This document shows positions 16,220 through 24,518 of a stretch of DNA of 64,000 bases, piece after piece. The stretch comes from Sphingobium sp. (GTDB taxonomy: Bacteria > Pseudomonadota > Alphaproteobacteria > Sphingomonadales > Sphingomonadaceae). The position numbers and the translations under genes were made by a program. Position 1 is the stretch's first letter. Every line of letters begins with the position of its first letter. The notes beneath the pieces were generated by a model. The model was not told the origin of the DNA. It did not search any database and was given only the letters and a program-made list of their open reading frames with translations. The stretch spans positions 15,487 to 79,486 of the forward strand of contig NZ_QFOA01000010.1 in NCBI RefSeq assembly GCF_003248505.1. The letters are read 5' to 3'.

Positions 16220-17981
16220 TTTCCTTTTCCTTCTTCGCTTCCTTGAGGAGGTCGCGAACCACGAGGGCGGCGCGATCCGGGTCCTGCTTCACGAAGTTGC
16301 GGATGAGGTCGGCGCGCTGGGCATAGTCGTAAGCGGAGGAGATCATGTCGAGCGTCACCTTCCCCTCGCCGCCTTCGGCATTGGGGACGGGGGCCTGCCG
16401 CATCAGTTCGCCCGATATTTCGCGCCCGATCTGTTGCCCGGTTTCCGCCTTCGCCTCTTCCTCGGCGGCCTGTGCCGCGGCGCGGCGCTTGAGCAGCGGG
16501 CGACCGATGCCGAAGATCACGAGCAGCGCGACGAGCAGCGCGGACAGGTTGCGGGTCAGCGGCGCGATCCAGTCGGCTTCATACCAAGGCGTTTCCACGG
16601 CGGCTTCCTTGACGAAGCTGCGCGAGGACAGCGCGACCACGTCGCCGCGCGCCTGGTCGAAGCCGACCGCGCCCTTCACCAGTGCTTCGAGCGCCGCGAT
16701 TTCCTGCGCGGAACGGGGCTTGCCGTCCGGGCCGTTGTCGAGCGCCACGGCGACCGACAGACGCTTGACCGTGCCGATCGCGTCCTTGGTCACCGAAACC
16801 TCGCGGCCCAGTTCGAAGGAGCGGTTGAAGGTTTCTTCCGTCTTCATCAGCGGATTGGGCGGCGTGCCGGGCTGCGCGCCCTGGGCACCCTGCGCCGTCT
16901 GGCCCTGCGCCACCGCCTGCCCGTTGGGGTTGGTCTGCGTGACGGTCGGGTTGACGGGCGCCTGATTGCTGAGCGCGCCGGGGATGCCCGAGGCTTCGCC
17001 TGCGCCCTGGCCGCGCGGGTCGGATGCCCATGTGCCCTGTTCGGTGCGCAGGCGCGCTTCGTCCTGCGGATAGGTTTCGCGGGTCGCCTGCCTTTCGGCG
17101 AAGTTCAGTTCGGCATGCACTTCGGTCGAGAAATTGCCCTGCCCCAGGATCGGGGTCAGCAACGCGATGACGGACTGCTTGTAGCGATCCTCCATCTTCG
17201 ACTGGACAGCGATCTGGCGGTCGTCGGCGGCATTGCCGTCATTGTCGCTCAGCAGGCGTCCGTTCTGGTCCACCAGCGAAATGTCGTCCGGGCTGAGTTC
17301 CGGGATCGACGATGCGACGAGGTGAACGATGGCGCTCACCTGCTGATCGGTCAGCGTGCGCCCGTTGGCCAGACGCAGCATCACCGATGCGGACGGCTTG
17401 GTCCGTTCGCGCAGGAAGACGCTGGGCGGTTCGACGGCAAGATGCACCTTCGCGCTTTCGACGCTGTCGATCGCCTCGATCGTTCGGGCGAGATCCATCT
17501 CGCGGGCCGAGCGCAGCTTTTCTCCCTCGACCGCGCGGCTCGCGCCCATCGGCAGGCTGTCGATCATGCTGTTGCCGTCGGGCGCGCTCTTGGGCAGGCC
17601 CTGCGCGGCGAGCATCATCTTCGCCTTGAAATAATCGCCCTCGCCCACGGTCATCGCGCCGCCATTGTCGAAGTCGTATTTGATGCCGTTCTGGTCGAGC
17701 ACCTGCGCCACAGCCGACTTGTCGGCGTCGGGCAGGCCCCGGAACAGGTCGCGCTGCGGCGGTTCGCGCAGCGCCAGCCAGGCAGCGCCAGCGACCGCCA
17801 CGGTGCCGAGCAGGCCGATCAACGGCAGGCTCTTCGCCACGGCGGGTTGCTTCATGAAGCCGGTGAAGCGCGCCTTGACGGCGTCGAAGCCTTTGGCCCC
17901 GCTGCCGAAGGAGGCGGCCGAAGCGGCGGGGAGCGCGGGGGCGGCGGTGCCGACCGTGGTGGAAAGGGCGTTCTCGCTCAT
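16212..17981 (-). CDS. fliF: Flagellar MS-ring protein FliF
   Basis: This 589-residue protein forms the inner-membrane MS ring. Two membrane segments (about residues 55-75 and 460-485) flank a periplasmic region with the ring-building motifs 'LDQNGIKYDFDNGGAMTVGE' and 'EGEKLRSAREMDLARTIEAI'-like sequence, and 'KVHLAVEPPSVFLRE'. The cytoplasmic C-terminus would bind FliG, whose gene follows. It starts three bases after fliE. Confidence 0.95.
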   Translation of the reverse strand: MSENALSTTVGTAAPALPAASAASFGSGAKGFDAVKARFTGFMKQPAVAKSLPLIGLLGTVAVAGAAWLALREPPQRDLFRGLPDADKSAVAQVLDQNGIKYDFDNGGAMTVGEGDYFKAKMMLAAQGLPKSAPDGNSMIDSLPMGASRAVEGEKLRSAREMDLARTIEAIDSVESAKVHLAVEPPSVFLRERTKPSASVMLRLANGRTLTDQQVSAIVHLVASSIPELSPDDISLVDQNGRLLSDNDGNAADDRQIAVQSKMEDRYKQSVIALLTPILGQGNFSTEVHAELNFAERQATRETYPQDEARLRTEQGTWASDPRGQGAGEASGIPGALSNQAPVNPTVTQTNPNGQAVAQGQTAQGAQGAQPGTPPNPLMKTEETFNRSFELGREVSVTKDAIGTVKRLSVAVALDNGPDGKPRSAQEIAALEALVKGAVGFDQARGDVVALSSRSFVKEAAVETPWYEADWIAPLTRNLSALLVALLVIFGIGRPLLKRRAAAQAAEEEAKAETGQQIGREISGELMRQAPVPNAEGGEGKVTLDMISSAYDYAQRADLIRNFVKQDPDRAALVVRDLLKEAKKEKENA

Positions 17982-17984
17982 CGA

Positions 17985-18350
17985 TTATACCGGCATGCTC
18001 ATGATGTCCTTGTAGGCGGACAGGAGTTTGTTGCGGACCTGGAGGGTCGCCTCGAAGCTGACCGACGCCTGCTGCTTGGACAGCATGACGGCGGCGATAT
18101 CGGTGGTTTCGCCCTTTTCGAACGCGGCGGCGGCTTCGCCCGCCTGGTTCTGAAGGCCGTTCACCTGTTGCAGCGCGCTGGACAGCGCGTCGGTGAACGC
18201 GCCGGGCTTGGTTTCCTGCGCACCGCCCAAAGGAGCGTTGCCGCCCACGGTGGGCGCGGAGGACACGTCGCGCAGCGCCGCGTTCCTTTGCAGGATGGCG
18301 TTGCGGATCGCCATCACGCTGTCGGTCGGGGACAGGCCGTTGATCGCCAT
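17985..18350 (-). CDS. fliE: Flagellar hook-basal body protein FliE
   Basis: This 121-residue protein joins the MS ring to the rod. The C-terminal half 'FTDALSSALQQVNGLQNQAG' and 'LSKQQASVSFEATLQVRNKL' is the FliE signature, ending 'AYKDIMSMPV'. It starts 14 bases after the sigma-54 activator gene with AAGGAG before the ATG, so it is probably part of the same transcript. Confidence 0.93.
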   Translation of the reverse strand: MAINGLSPTDSVMAIRNAILQRNAALRDVSSAPTVGGNAPLGGAQETKPGAFTDALSSALQQVNGLQNQAGEAAAAFEKGETTDIAAVMLSKQQASVSFEATLQVRNKLLSAYKDIMSMPV

Positions 18351-18364
18351 GGTTCAGCGCTCCT

Positions 18365-19660
18365 TCAAGCCGCGGCCAGCTCGCGCATTTCGGCGAGCCG
18401 ATAGCGCAGCGTGCGTTCGGAAATACCGAGCTTGCGCGCGGCGGCGGCCCGGTGGCCGTCCGTTTCGCGTAGCGCGGTGCGGATCGCCTCCAGCTTGGAA
18501 TGGCGGGCGACGTCGCGCAGGCGGATCGGCTCGGCGGGCATCAGAGCGGCAGGCGCGACGATCGGATGCGCGGGCGCGGCGGCGATCTGGGGTGCGGACC
18601 CCATGTGCAGGTCGCTCGCCTCGATCCGGTCGCCGTCGCGCAGCACCACAGCGCGCTGAAGCACATTGCCCAGTTCGCGGGCGTTGCCGGGCCAGGCGTG
18701 GGCGAAGAGCTTGTCCAGCGCATCGGCGGTCGGCCAGACGAGCCCGGCCTTCCCCATGTCGGACATGCGCAGCAGCATGGCGGCGGCGATCGCGCTCACA
18801 TCGCCGCGACGCTGGCTGAGCGGGCGCAGTTCGAGCGGCATGACGTTGAGACGCCAGTAAAGATCTTCGCGAAAGCGGCCTGCGGCGACTTCCTCGGCAA
18901 GGTTGCGGTTGCACGCGGCGATCACGCGGACGTTGACCGGAACCGGATGGGTCGCCCCGACCGGGAGCACTTCGCCCTCCTGCAGCGCACGCAGCAGCTT
19001 GGCCTGAAGCGCGAGCGGCAGTTCGGCGATTTCGTCGAGAAACAGCGTGCCGCCGTCCGCCGCGAGGAACAGGCCTTCCGAAGCGGTCGCGGCGCCGGTG
19101 AAGCTGCCCTTGCGGTGCCCGAACAGCATCGCTTCCATCATGGTTTCGGGTAGCGCAGCGCAGTTCACGGCGATGAAGTCGTGGCCGGTCCGGCCCGACT
19201 GGGCGTGGAGGAAGCGCGCCATGCCTTCCTTGCCGGTGCCGGTATCGCCCTGGATGAGGACGGTCGCGTCGCTACGCGCCACGCGGCTCGCCAGCGTCAT
19301 CAGGCGGGCGCTGCCCTGATCGCCCACTGCCGGGACGTTCGCCGGACGGGCGAGTTCGGCGATGAGGGCGAAGGCAAAGCCCATGTCCGCCATGCCGAAG
19401 GCGACGCGTGCGGGCAGGCCGTTTGCGGCGGCAAGCAGCGAGGGTGCGCCATCGACAAGGGTGATGAGGATATCGCGATGCGTCGCATGGGCGATCTCGG
19501 TCGCCAGCAGTATGCGGCGCGTGTCCCGATCGGGCGCACCGGACTTCTCGCGCGGGCTGGCGGCATCCACGATCCGCACGGCGTAAAGCGCATTTTCAAG
19601 CCAGTGCTGCAAGCCCGGAACGAGCGCGCAGACGCCACGGCTCACGTCAAGCGATGACAT
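18365..19660 (-). CDS. Sigma-54-dependent flagellar transcription activator (FlbD/FleQ type)
   Basis: This 431-residue protein has a sigma-54 AAA+ activator domain: Walker A 'GDTGTGKEG', the sigma-54 contact loop GSFTGA (a variant of GAFTGA), and Walker B 'GGTLFLDEIAELPL'. A C-terminal Fis-type helix-turn-helix follows ('AAARKLGISERTLRYRLAEM'). The N-terminal 130 residues show no obvious phosphoacceptor receiver. I chose the ATG at 19660, with GGGAAA before it, over a TTG two codons upstream. It leads the fliE operon, and four sigma-54 promoters in the window are its likely targets, as with FlbD in Caulobacter. The specific name is uncertain. Confidence 0.9.
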   Translation of the reverse strand: MSSLDVSRGVCALVPGLQHWLENALYAVRIVDAASPREKSGAPDRDTRRILLATEIAHATHRDILITLVDGAPSLLAAANGLPARVAFGMADMGFAFALIAELARPANVPAVGDQGSARLMTLASRVARSDATVLIQGDTGTGKEGMARFLHAQSGRTGHDFIAVNCAALPETMMEAMLFGHRKGSFTGAATASEGLFLAADGGTLFLDEIAELPLALQAKLLRALQEGEVLPVGATHPVPVNVRVIAACNRNLAEEVAAGRFREDLYWRLNVMPLELRPLSQRRGDVSAIAAAMLLRMSDMGKAGLVWPTADALDKLFAHAWPGNARELGNVLQRAVVLRDGDRIEASDLHMGSAPQIAAAPAHPIVAPAALMPAEPIRLRDVARHSKLEAIRTALRETDGHRAAAARKLGISERTLRYRLAEMRELAAA

Positions 19661-19741
19661 GACCAATTTCCCACATTCTGGCCGGCTTGTACCCCCGTAC
19701 GCCCCTAGCCCCTTCGATGATCGGGTTTTACCGCGAGCGTG

Positions 19742-19757
19742 GTTATTAGATGGTTAA
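19742..19757 (-). promoter_or_regulatory. CtrA-like site upstream of the sigma-54 activator gene
   Basis: The minus strand reads TTAA, seven bases, ATAAC, one mismatch from TTAA-N7-TTAAC. It lies about 80 bases before the activator start, the same distance as the similar site before fliM. It may place the activator in an early class under CtrA; this is inference. Confidence 0.4.
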
Positions 19758-19758
19758 T

Positions 19759-19796
19759 GCCGGTCGGCATCTTGCCGCCCGACCGGCAATTTTTTT
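19759..19796 (+). terminator. Hairpin with T-run between the activator gene and fliC
   Basis: GCCGGTCGG (19759-19767) pairs perfectly with CCGACCGGC (19779-19787), and the plus strand then reads AA and seven T. It looks like an intrinsic terminator on the plus strand, but no plus-strand gene lies upstream and the fliC promoter is downstream of it. It overlaps an inverted repeat of TTGCCG (19772-19789), so it could be an operator instead. The 335-base gap 19661-20002 otherwise holds the CtrA-like site and the fliC promoter. Confidence 0.45.
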
Positions 19797-19911
19797 CCGG
19801 CAAAAACGGCAGCTTATAAGACCTTGGTCTAAAGCGCGCGCGATGCGCCCGCGTAAGGAGTGCGGACGCCTGCCGAATCGCCGCGCTTTTCAAAAAAATC
19901 GCAGGCCGCGT

Positions 19912-19938
19912 TAAAGCCCGGACGCCCCCCGCCGTTAT
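19912..19938 (+). promoter_or_regulatory. Sigma-28 (FliA) promoter of flagellin
   Basis: TAAAGCCC (19912-19919), exactly 11 bases, then GCCGTTAT (19931-19938). This is the best sigma-28 match in the window (six of eight -10 bases agree with GCCGATAA). The transcript would start near 19945, leaving about a 58-base leader before the fliC ATG. Confidence 0.82.
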
Positions 19939-20002
19939 CCCCTTTCGAGGCCGCAAGCGCCCTGATGGCAGCGACCGAATGATTGAACGGAAAGGGAATA
20001 TC

Positions 20003-20830
20003 ATGACTGTTATCGGAACCAACTCGTCGGCGCTGCGTGCAGCCAACTCCTCGACCATGGCCAGCAAGGCGCTGTCCACCGCCATGGAACGCCTGTCGAC
20101 CGGCAAGCGCATCAACAGCGCGAAGGACGACGCCGCCGGCCTCGCCATCGCTTCGTCGATGACCGCGTCGATCAAGGGCATGACCCAGGGCATCCGCAAC
20201 GCCAACGACGGCATTTCGATGGCGCAGACGGCGGAAGGCGCGCTCGGCGAAGTCAGCAACATGCTCCAGCGTATGCGTGAACTGGCGGTGCAGGCAGCCA
20301 ACGGTACCTACACCACCACCGACACCGACAACATCCGCGTCGAACAGGCCCAGCTCAAGGCGCAGATCAACGACATCGTCACCAAGACGACCTTCAACGG
20401 CAAGAACCTGTTCGACGCCGCCGCCGCCACCGGTTTCTCGATCCAGACCGGCGCAAACTCGACGGATACGGTCACGCTGAAGTCCGCCGACCTTACTGCT
20501 ACCGCTTCCAAAGTCGGGGCTGTTCTCGCCAAGACATTCGCCGCAGGCGGCGCGAGCGACGCATCTCTGCAGGACTATGACGATGCGCTGGCGGAAGTGT
20601 CGGGAACCCGCGCGACGCTGGGTGCGGCGCAGAACCGCCTGGAATCGGCCGTCAACAACCTGACCAGCACGGTCACCAACCTGACCGACGCCCGCAGCCG
20701 CATCGAAGACGCCGACTTTTCGGCGGAATCGACCGCCCTCGCCAAGCAGCAGATCCTAAGCCAGGCTTCGACCGCGATGCTGGCGCAGGCCAACCAGAGC
20801 CAGCAGGGCGTGCTGAAGCTGATCGGCTAA
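20003..20830 (+). CDS. fliC: Flagellin
   Basis: This 275-residue filament subunit is secreted by the flagellar export system. The N-terminal D0/D1 region ('TVIGTNSSALRAANSS', 'RLSTGKRINSAKDDAAGLA') and the C-terminal region ('RIEDADFSAESTALAKQQIL', ending 'QQGVLKLIG') are conserved. Only about 100 variable residues lie between them, so the outer domains are nearly absent. I chose the ATG at 20003, with GGAAAGGGAA before it, rather than an ATG 24 bases upstream. It stands alone on the plus strand with its own sigma-28 promoter. No second flagellin gene is in the window. Confidence 0.96.
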   Translation: MTVIGTNSSALRAANSSTMASKALSTAMERLSTGKRINSAKDDAAGLAIASSMTASIKGMTQGIRNANDGISMAQTAEGALGEVSNMLQRMRELAVQAANGTYTTTDTDNIRVEQAQLKAQINDIVTKTTFNGKNLFDAAAATGFSIQTGANSTDTVTLKSADLTATASKVGAVLAKTFAAGGASDASLQDYDDALAEVSGTRATLGAAQNRLESAVNNLTSTVTNLTDARSRIEDADFSAESTALAKQQILSQASTAMLAQANQSQQGVLKLIG

Positions 20831-20954
20831 GACAAGACCATGAGATTGGTCGGCTGAGGTCTTGGTCACCGCCAGCCGCCCAAGTCATCCCCGGCGCATC
20901 AACAGTCCCCACCGCGCCGGGGGAGACACCTTCGATCGAACGACCAGCCTTTTC

Positions 20955-20984
20955 GAAGCCTCCGTCCCCCCGGGCGGAGGCTTC
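20955..20984 (+). other. Strong hairpin between fliC and opgG
   Basis: GAAGCCTCCG (20955-20964) pairs perfectly with CGGAGGCTTC (20975-20984). No T-run follows on either strand. It may stabilise the fliC mRNA 3' end or act as a weak terminator before opgG. Confidence 0.4.
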
Positions 20985-21055
20985 ATCGCGTTCAGGGCGG
21001 TTCGATGGATGGATTTGATGGATACGGGGGCTTGGCGCGCGCGTTTGCCCGATCC

Positions 21056-22555
21056 ATGATGACATCCATGATCCAAATGAACCGCCGCACGATCCTGACC
21101 GCCTCGGGCGCTGCCCTGCTCCTGCCGCAAAGCCTGCGCGCACAGGCGAAGGGAGACGCCTTTTCCTGGGACGCGCTGGTGGCACGGGCGCAGGCGCTCG
21201 CCCGCGCGCCCTATCGCGAAACGCCGCCGAACCCCGGTGCGGCAAAAGTGGATTACAACGCGCTCCACGCCGCACGCTTTCGCGACGAGCGGACTTTATG
21301 GGGCGACCTTCCCGGCGACACGGGCGTGCGCTTTTTCCCCTTGTCCGCCACCGCGCCGCAGCCGGTGGAGATCGCCATCGTCGAAAAGGGGCGCGCAACG
21401 CCGCTGCGATACGACCCGGCGATGTTCGACGCACCGGCGGGGAACGCTGTGGGCGCGCTCGGCCCGGATGCGGGTTTTGCCGGATTTCGCATCATGAACG
21501 CGGCGCGCGACGGGGACTGGCTATCGTTTCTGGGCGCCAGCTATTTCCGCGCGCCCGGCCCGCAAAAGCAGTTCGGCCTGTCCGCCCGCGCCGTTGCGAT
21601 CAACACCAGCATCCAGGGGCAGGAGGAGTTCCCTCGGTTCACCCATTTCTGGCTGGAACGCACCGGAGCGACGAGCGTCACCGTCTACGCTTTGCTGGAC
21701 GGCGCATCCATCGCCGGGGCCTTCCGGTTCGCGAGCAGCCTCGGCAGGGACGGCGTGCGGCAGGACGTTACCGCCGCGCTCTTCCCGCGCCGGGCGATCC
21801 GCGAACTGGGCATCAGCCCCATGACCAGCATGTTCTGGTACGATCAGGCGAACCGCGCAAAGGGCACAGACTGGCGCCCGGAAATTCACGATTCCGATCT
21901 GCTGTCCATCGCCAGCGGCGATGGCGGCGTGCAGGCGCGGCCTATCGTCAATCCCGCGAACCCGCATTTCAGCGCCTTCGTCGAACGCGATCCCAAAGGC
22001 TTCGGCCTGCTTCAGCGCGACCGCGATTTCGATCATTATCAGGATGACGGCGTCTTCTACGACCGACGCCCCTCGCTCTGGGCGACGCCTGCCGCCGGAT
22101 GGGGGGCGGGTCAGGTGCGGCTCTACGCCTTTCCCACCGATAGCGAATATACCGACAATGTCGCGGCTTACTGGACCCCCGACGGTGCGGTGAAGCCCGG
22201 CCGCCGGATCGACGCACGATACCGCCTGGACTGGAGCGCGGCGCGCGCGCCGGCGTCGTCCGGCCTTGCCATAGTGGAGAATGTCTGGCGCGGACGTGGC
22301 GAGCAGGACGGCGTCGAACGGCTGGTGGTCGATTTTTCCGGTGTGCCGCAGGACATAAAGCCGCAGGTGTGGAGCGATGTCGCGAACGGCGCGGCGGTCA
22401 AGACGGCGGGCTATCCGGTGCTCGGCAGGCCCGGTCTGTTCCGGACGGTCATCGATCTGCGGCGCGGCAGCACCGTTCCGGCGGACGTGCGGTTGCAATT
22501 GCGCTCGGGAAATCGTGGGTTAAGCGAGATGCTGCATTACCCGATCGGGGCTTGA
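21056..22555 (+). CDS. opgG: Periplasmic glucan biosynthesis protein OpgG/OpgD family
   Basis: This roughly 499-residue periplasmic protein belongs to the MdoG/OpgG family that shapes osmoregulated periplasmic glucans. A signal with twin arginines ('MNRRTILTASGAALLLPQSL') suggests export, possibly by Tat as in OpgD. Family motifs include 'FPRFTHFWLERTGATSVTVY', 'GISPMTSMFWYDQ' and 'WRPEIHDSDLLSI'. Starts at 21005, 21056 or 21077 are possible; I took 21056. opgH follows after 60 bases. OpgG and OpgD are hard to separate by eye, so the symbol is a family-level name. Confidence 0.88.
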   Translation: MMTSMIQMNRRTILTASGAALLLPQSLRAQAKGDAFSWDALVARAQALARAPYRETPPNPGAAKVDYNALHAARFRDERTLWGDLPGDTGVRFFPLSATAPQPVEIAIVEKGRATPLRYDPAMFDAPAGNAVGALGPDAGFAGFRIMNAARDGDWLSFLGASYFRAPGPQKQFGLSARAVAINTSIQGQEEFPRFTHFWLERTGATSVTVYALLDGASIAGAFRFASSLGRDGVRQDVTAALFPRRAIRELGISPMTSMFWYDQANRAKGTDWRPEIHDSDLLSIASGDGGVQARPIVNPANPHFSAFVERDPKGFGLLQRDRDFDHYQDDGVFYDRRPSLWATPAAGWGAGQVRLYAFPTDSEYTDNVAAYWTPDGAVKPGRRIDARYRLDWSAARAPASSGLAIVENVWRGRGEQDGVERLVVDFSGVPQDIKPQVWSDVANGAAVKTAGYPVLGRPGLFRTVIDLRRGSTVPADVRLQLRSGNRGLSEMLHYPIGA

Positions 22556-22559
22556 AGGG

Positions 22560-22582
22560 AACCCGCGCTCATGCGCGGGGTT
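22560..22582 (+). other. Hairpin between opgG and opgH
   Basis: AACCCGCGC (22560-22568) pairs with GCGCGGGGTT (22573-22582) across a four-base loop with one bulged G. It lies just after the opgG stop and could set the ratio of the two proteins. There is no T-run. Confidence 0.4.
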
Positions 22583-22615
22583 CAAACGCGCGGGTCAAGA
22601 CAGGGTGTTTGTGAT

Positions 22616-24496
22616 ATGATGCAGGGAGGCGGCCCGGCGGCAGGTGCCGCAGCCGGGGAGAAACCATTGGCGCGGGCGTTCGAACAGGTTCCGGCGGAGC
22701 AGCCGCTCGACATGCCGGAGCAGGATTTTTCAGCGCGTCCGCCGATGGTTTCCGGGCGGTCGTTCAATATCGACATCTGGGCGCGTCGGTTGCTCGTCGT
22801 GACCCTTGCCCTCCTCCCCGCCGCGATGGCCGCGCATGAGATGCGCCGATCCATCGGCCTGGATGGGATCAGCGGGATGGAGGGCGTGTATCTCGTCCTG
22901 TTCGTATCGCTCTTCGCGTGGATCGCGTTCGGCTTTTCGACTGCGACAATCGGGTTCCTGCTGCTGACGGTGGGTCAGGGCCGAAGCGTGACGCCGCGCC
23001 CCCTCCTTGCGTCCGAACCCCTTCGCGGTCGGACCGCGATCCTGCTCCCGGTGTGCAACGAGGATTTCCTCGGCGTACTGGGCCGCCTTTCGATCATGGA
23101 GCGCAGCCTGTCGCAGGTGATGGGCGGCGAACGGTTCGAATTTTTCATCCTGTCCGATTCCAACGCGGAAAGCGGGGAGGTGGAGCGTCAAGCGTTCCAG
23201 GAGATGCGCGCGTCTTTCTCCCGCCCGGTCCATTATCGCCGCCGCGCACTCAATATCGGGCGCAAGCCCGGCAACATCGCCGAATGGGTACAGCGCTTCG
23301 GCGGCGGCTACGATCATATGGTGGTGCTCGATGCCGACAGCGTGATGAGCGGCCAGACGATGGCGCGACTGGCGTCCGATATGGAGCGGCATCCGCATGT
23401 CGGACTTATTCAAACCGTGCCGACCGTCATGGGCGCAGCGACGCTCTTTGCGCGATGGCAGCAATTCGCCAGCCGCCTTTTCGGCCCGATTTCCGCAGCG
23501 GGCATGATCTGGTGGGCAGGGTCGGAGGGCATGTTCTGGGGCCACAACGCCATCGTGCGGGTTCGCGCCTTCGCCGAAAGCTGCGGCCTTCCGGAGTTGC
23601 CGGGCCGCGCGCCCTTCGGCGGACATATCATGAGCCACGACATGCTGGAGGCCGCGCTGCTGCGGCGACGCGGGTGGGATGTTCACATGGTCACCGCCGA
23701 GGATAGTTTCGAGGAATTCCCACCGTCGATGCCCGACATGTTCACCCGCGACCGCCGCTGGTGCCAGGGCAACATCCAGCATGTCCCCTTGCTCTTCCGG
23801 ATCGCGGGACTGCATCCGGTGAGCCGGTTCCAGTTGCTGGTGGGCGCGAGCGCCCATTGCACTTCGCCTCTCTGGCTCGCGCTGATCCTCGTCGTGCTGG
23901 GCGGCGCTGCGAGCGGGCTGTGGCCTGCGGCAGCCGTGCTGCCATCGGGTGGTTTGCTGGCGGTCACGGCGGTGCTGTTGTTCGGACCGAAGATCCTCTC
24001 GATCCTCTGGGCGCTGGTCGATCCGGCGCGGCGCATCGGCTTCGGTGGCGGGCTGCGCATGACCCGTGGGGTGATCGCAGATATCCTGCTTTCGATCCTG
24101 ATGGCCCCGGTCGCGATGCTGACGCAGACGATCAACCTGTTCGGCATCCTCATGGGACGCAAGAGCAGCTGGAACGGCCAGACCCGCGATCGCGACGGCA
24201 TGGCGATGGGCGGCGCGATCTGGCTGTTCAAATGGCATTTGCTGCTGGGCGTGGGCCTCACGCTGCTGGCGATCCGGGCGGATGCGCTCGGGTGGACGCT
24301 ACCGGTGGTGGCGGGCCTGTTCGCCTCGCCGGTTCTCGCCGCGATTACGGCGCGCAAGGATGTCGGGCGCTGGGCGGCGGAACGGGGCCTGTTCCAGGTC
24401 GCAGACCCCTGGTGGCAGACGCAAAGCTATCGTCCGTTGCGCTTCCGCTGGCCCACTTCCGCGAGCCGCCCCGCGGTCGTCGCGAACGACGAGTGA
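22616..24496 (+). CDS. opgH: Glucans biosynthesis glucosyltransferase OpgH (MdoH)
   Basis: This 626-residue inner-membrane family 2 glycosyltransferase polymerises UDP-glucose into the periplasmic glucan backbone. The N-terminal cytoplasmic region is followed by two membrane segments, a catalytic domain with 'LPVCNEDFLGVLGRLSIME', 'HMVVLDADSVMSGQ' (the metal-binding DxD-type site) and 'RDRRWCQGNIQHVPLL' (the acceptor R-x-x-R-W type motif), then several C-terminal membrane helices. The ATG at 22616 has AGGGTG upstream. It ends convergent with fliA, 22 bases apart. Confidence 0.93.
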   Translation: MMQGGGPAAGAAAGEKPLARAFEQVPAEQPLDMPEQDFSARPPMVSGRSFNIDIWARRLLVVTLALLPAAMAAHEMRRSIGLDGISGMEGVYLVLFVSLFAWIAFGFSTATIGFLLLTVGQGRSVTPRPLLASEPLRGRTAILLPVCNEDFLGVLGRLSIMERSLSQVMGGERFEFFILSDSNAESGEVERQAFQEMRASFSRPVHYRRRALNIGRKPGNIAEWVQRFGGGYDHMVVLDADSVMSGQTMARLASDMERHPHVGLIQTVPTVMGAATLFARWQQFASRLFGPISAAGMIWWAGSEGMFWGHNAIVRVRAFAESCGLPELPGRAPFGGHIMSHDMLEAALLRRRGWDVHMVTAEDSFEEFPPSMPDMFTRDRRWCQGNIQHVPLLFRIAGLHPVSRFQLLVGASAHCTSPLWLALILVVLGGAASGLWPAAAVLPSGGLLAVTAVLLFGPKILSILWALVDPARRIGFGGGLRMTRGVIADILLSILMAPVAMLTQTINLFGILMGRKSSWNGQTRDRDGMAMGGAIWLFKWHLLLGVGLTLLAIRADALGWTLPVVAGLFASPVLAAITARKDVGRWAAERGLFQVADPWWQTQSYRPLRFRWPTSASRPAVVANDE

Positions 24497-24518
24497 GACA
24501 GCTGCGCACGCGTGCGCG

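Noticed and set aside
16182..18404. Plus-strand open frame of 740 codons opposite fliF
   Set aside because: Antisense to fliF and fliE, with shadow-type composition and no domain.
24504..24517. Palindrome GCGCACGCGTGCGC between opgH and fliA as a terminator
   Set aside because: It is a perfect short palindrome but has no loop and no T-run, and GC-rich palindromes of this size are expected by chance here.
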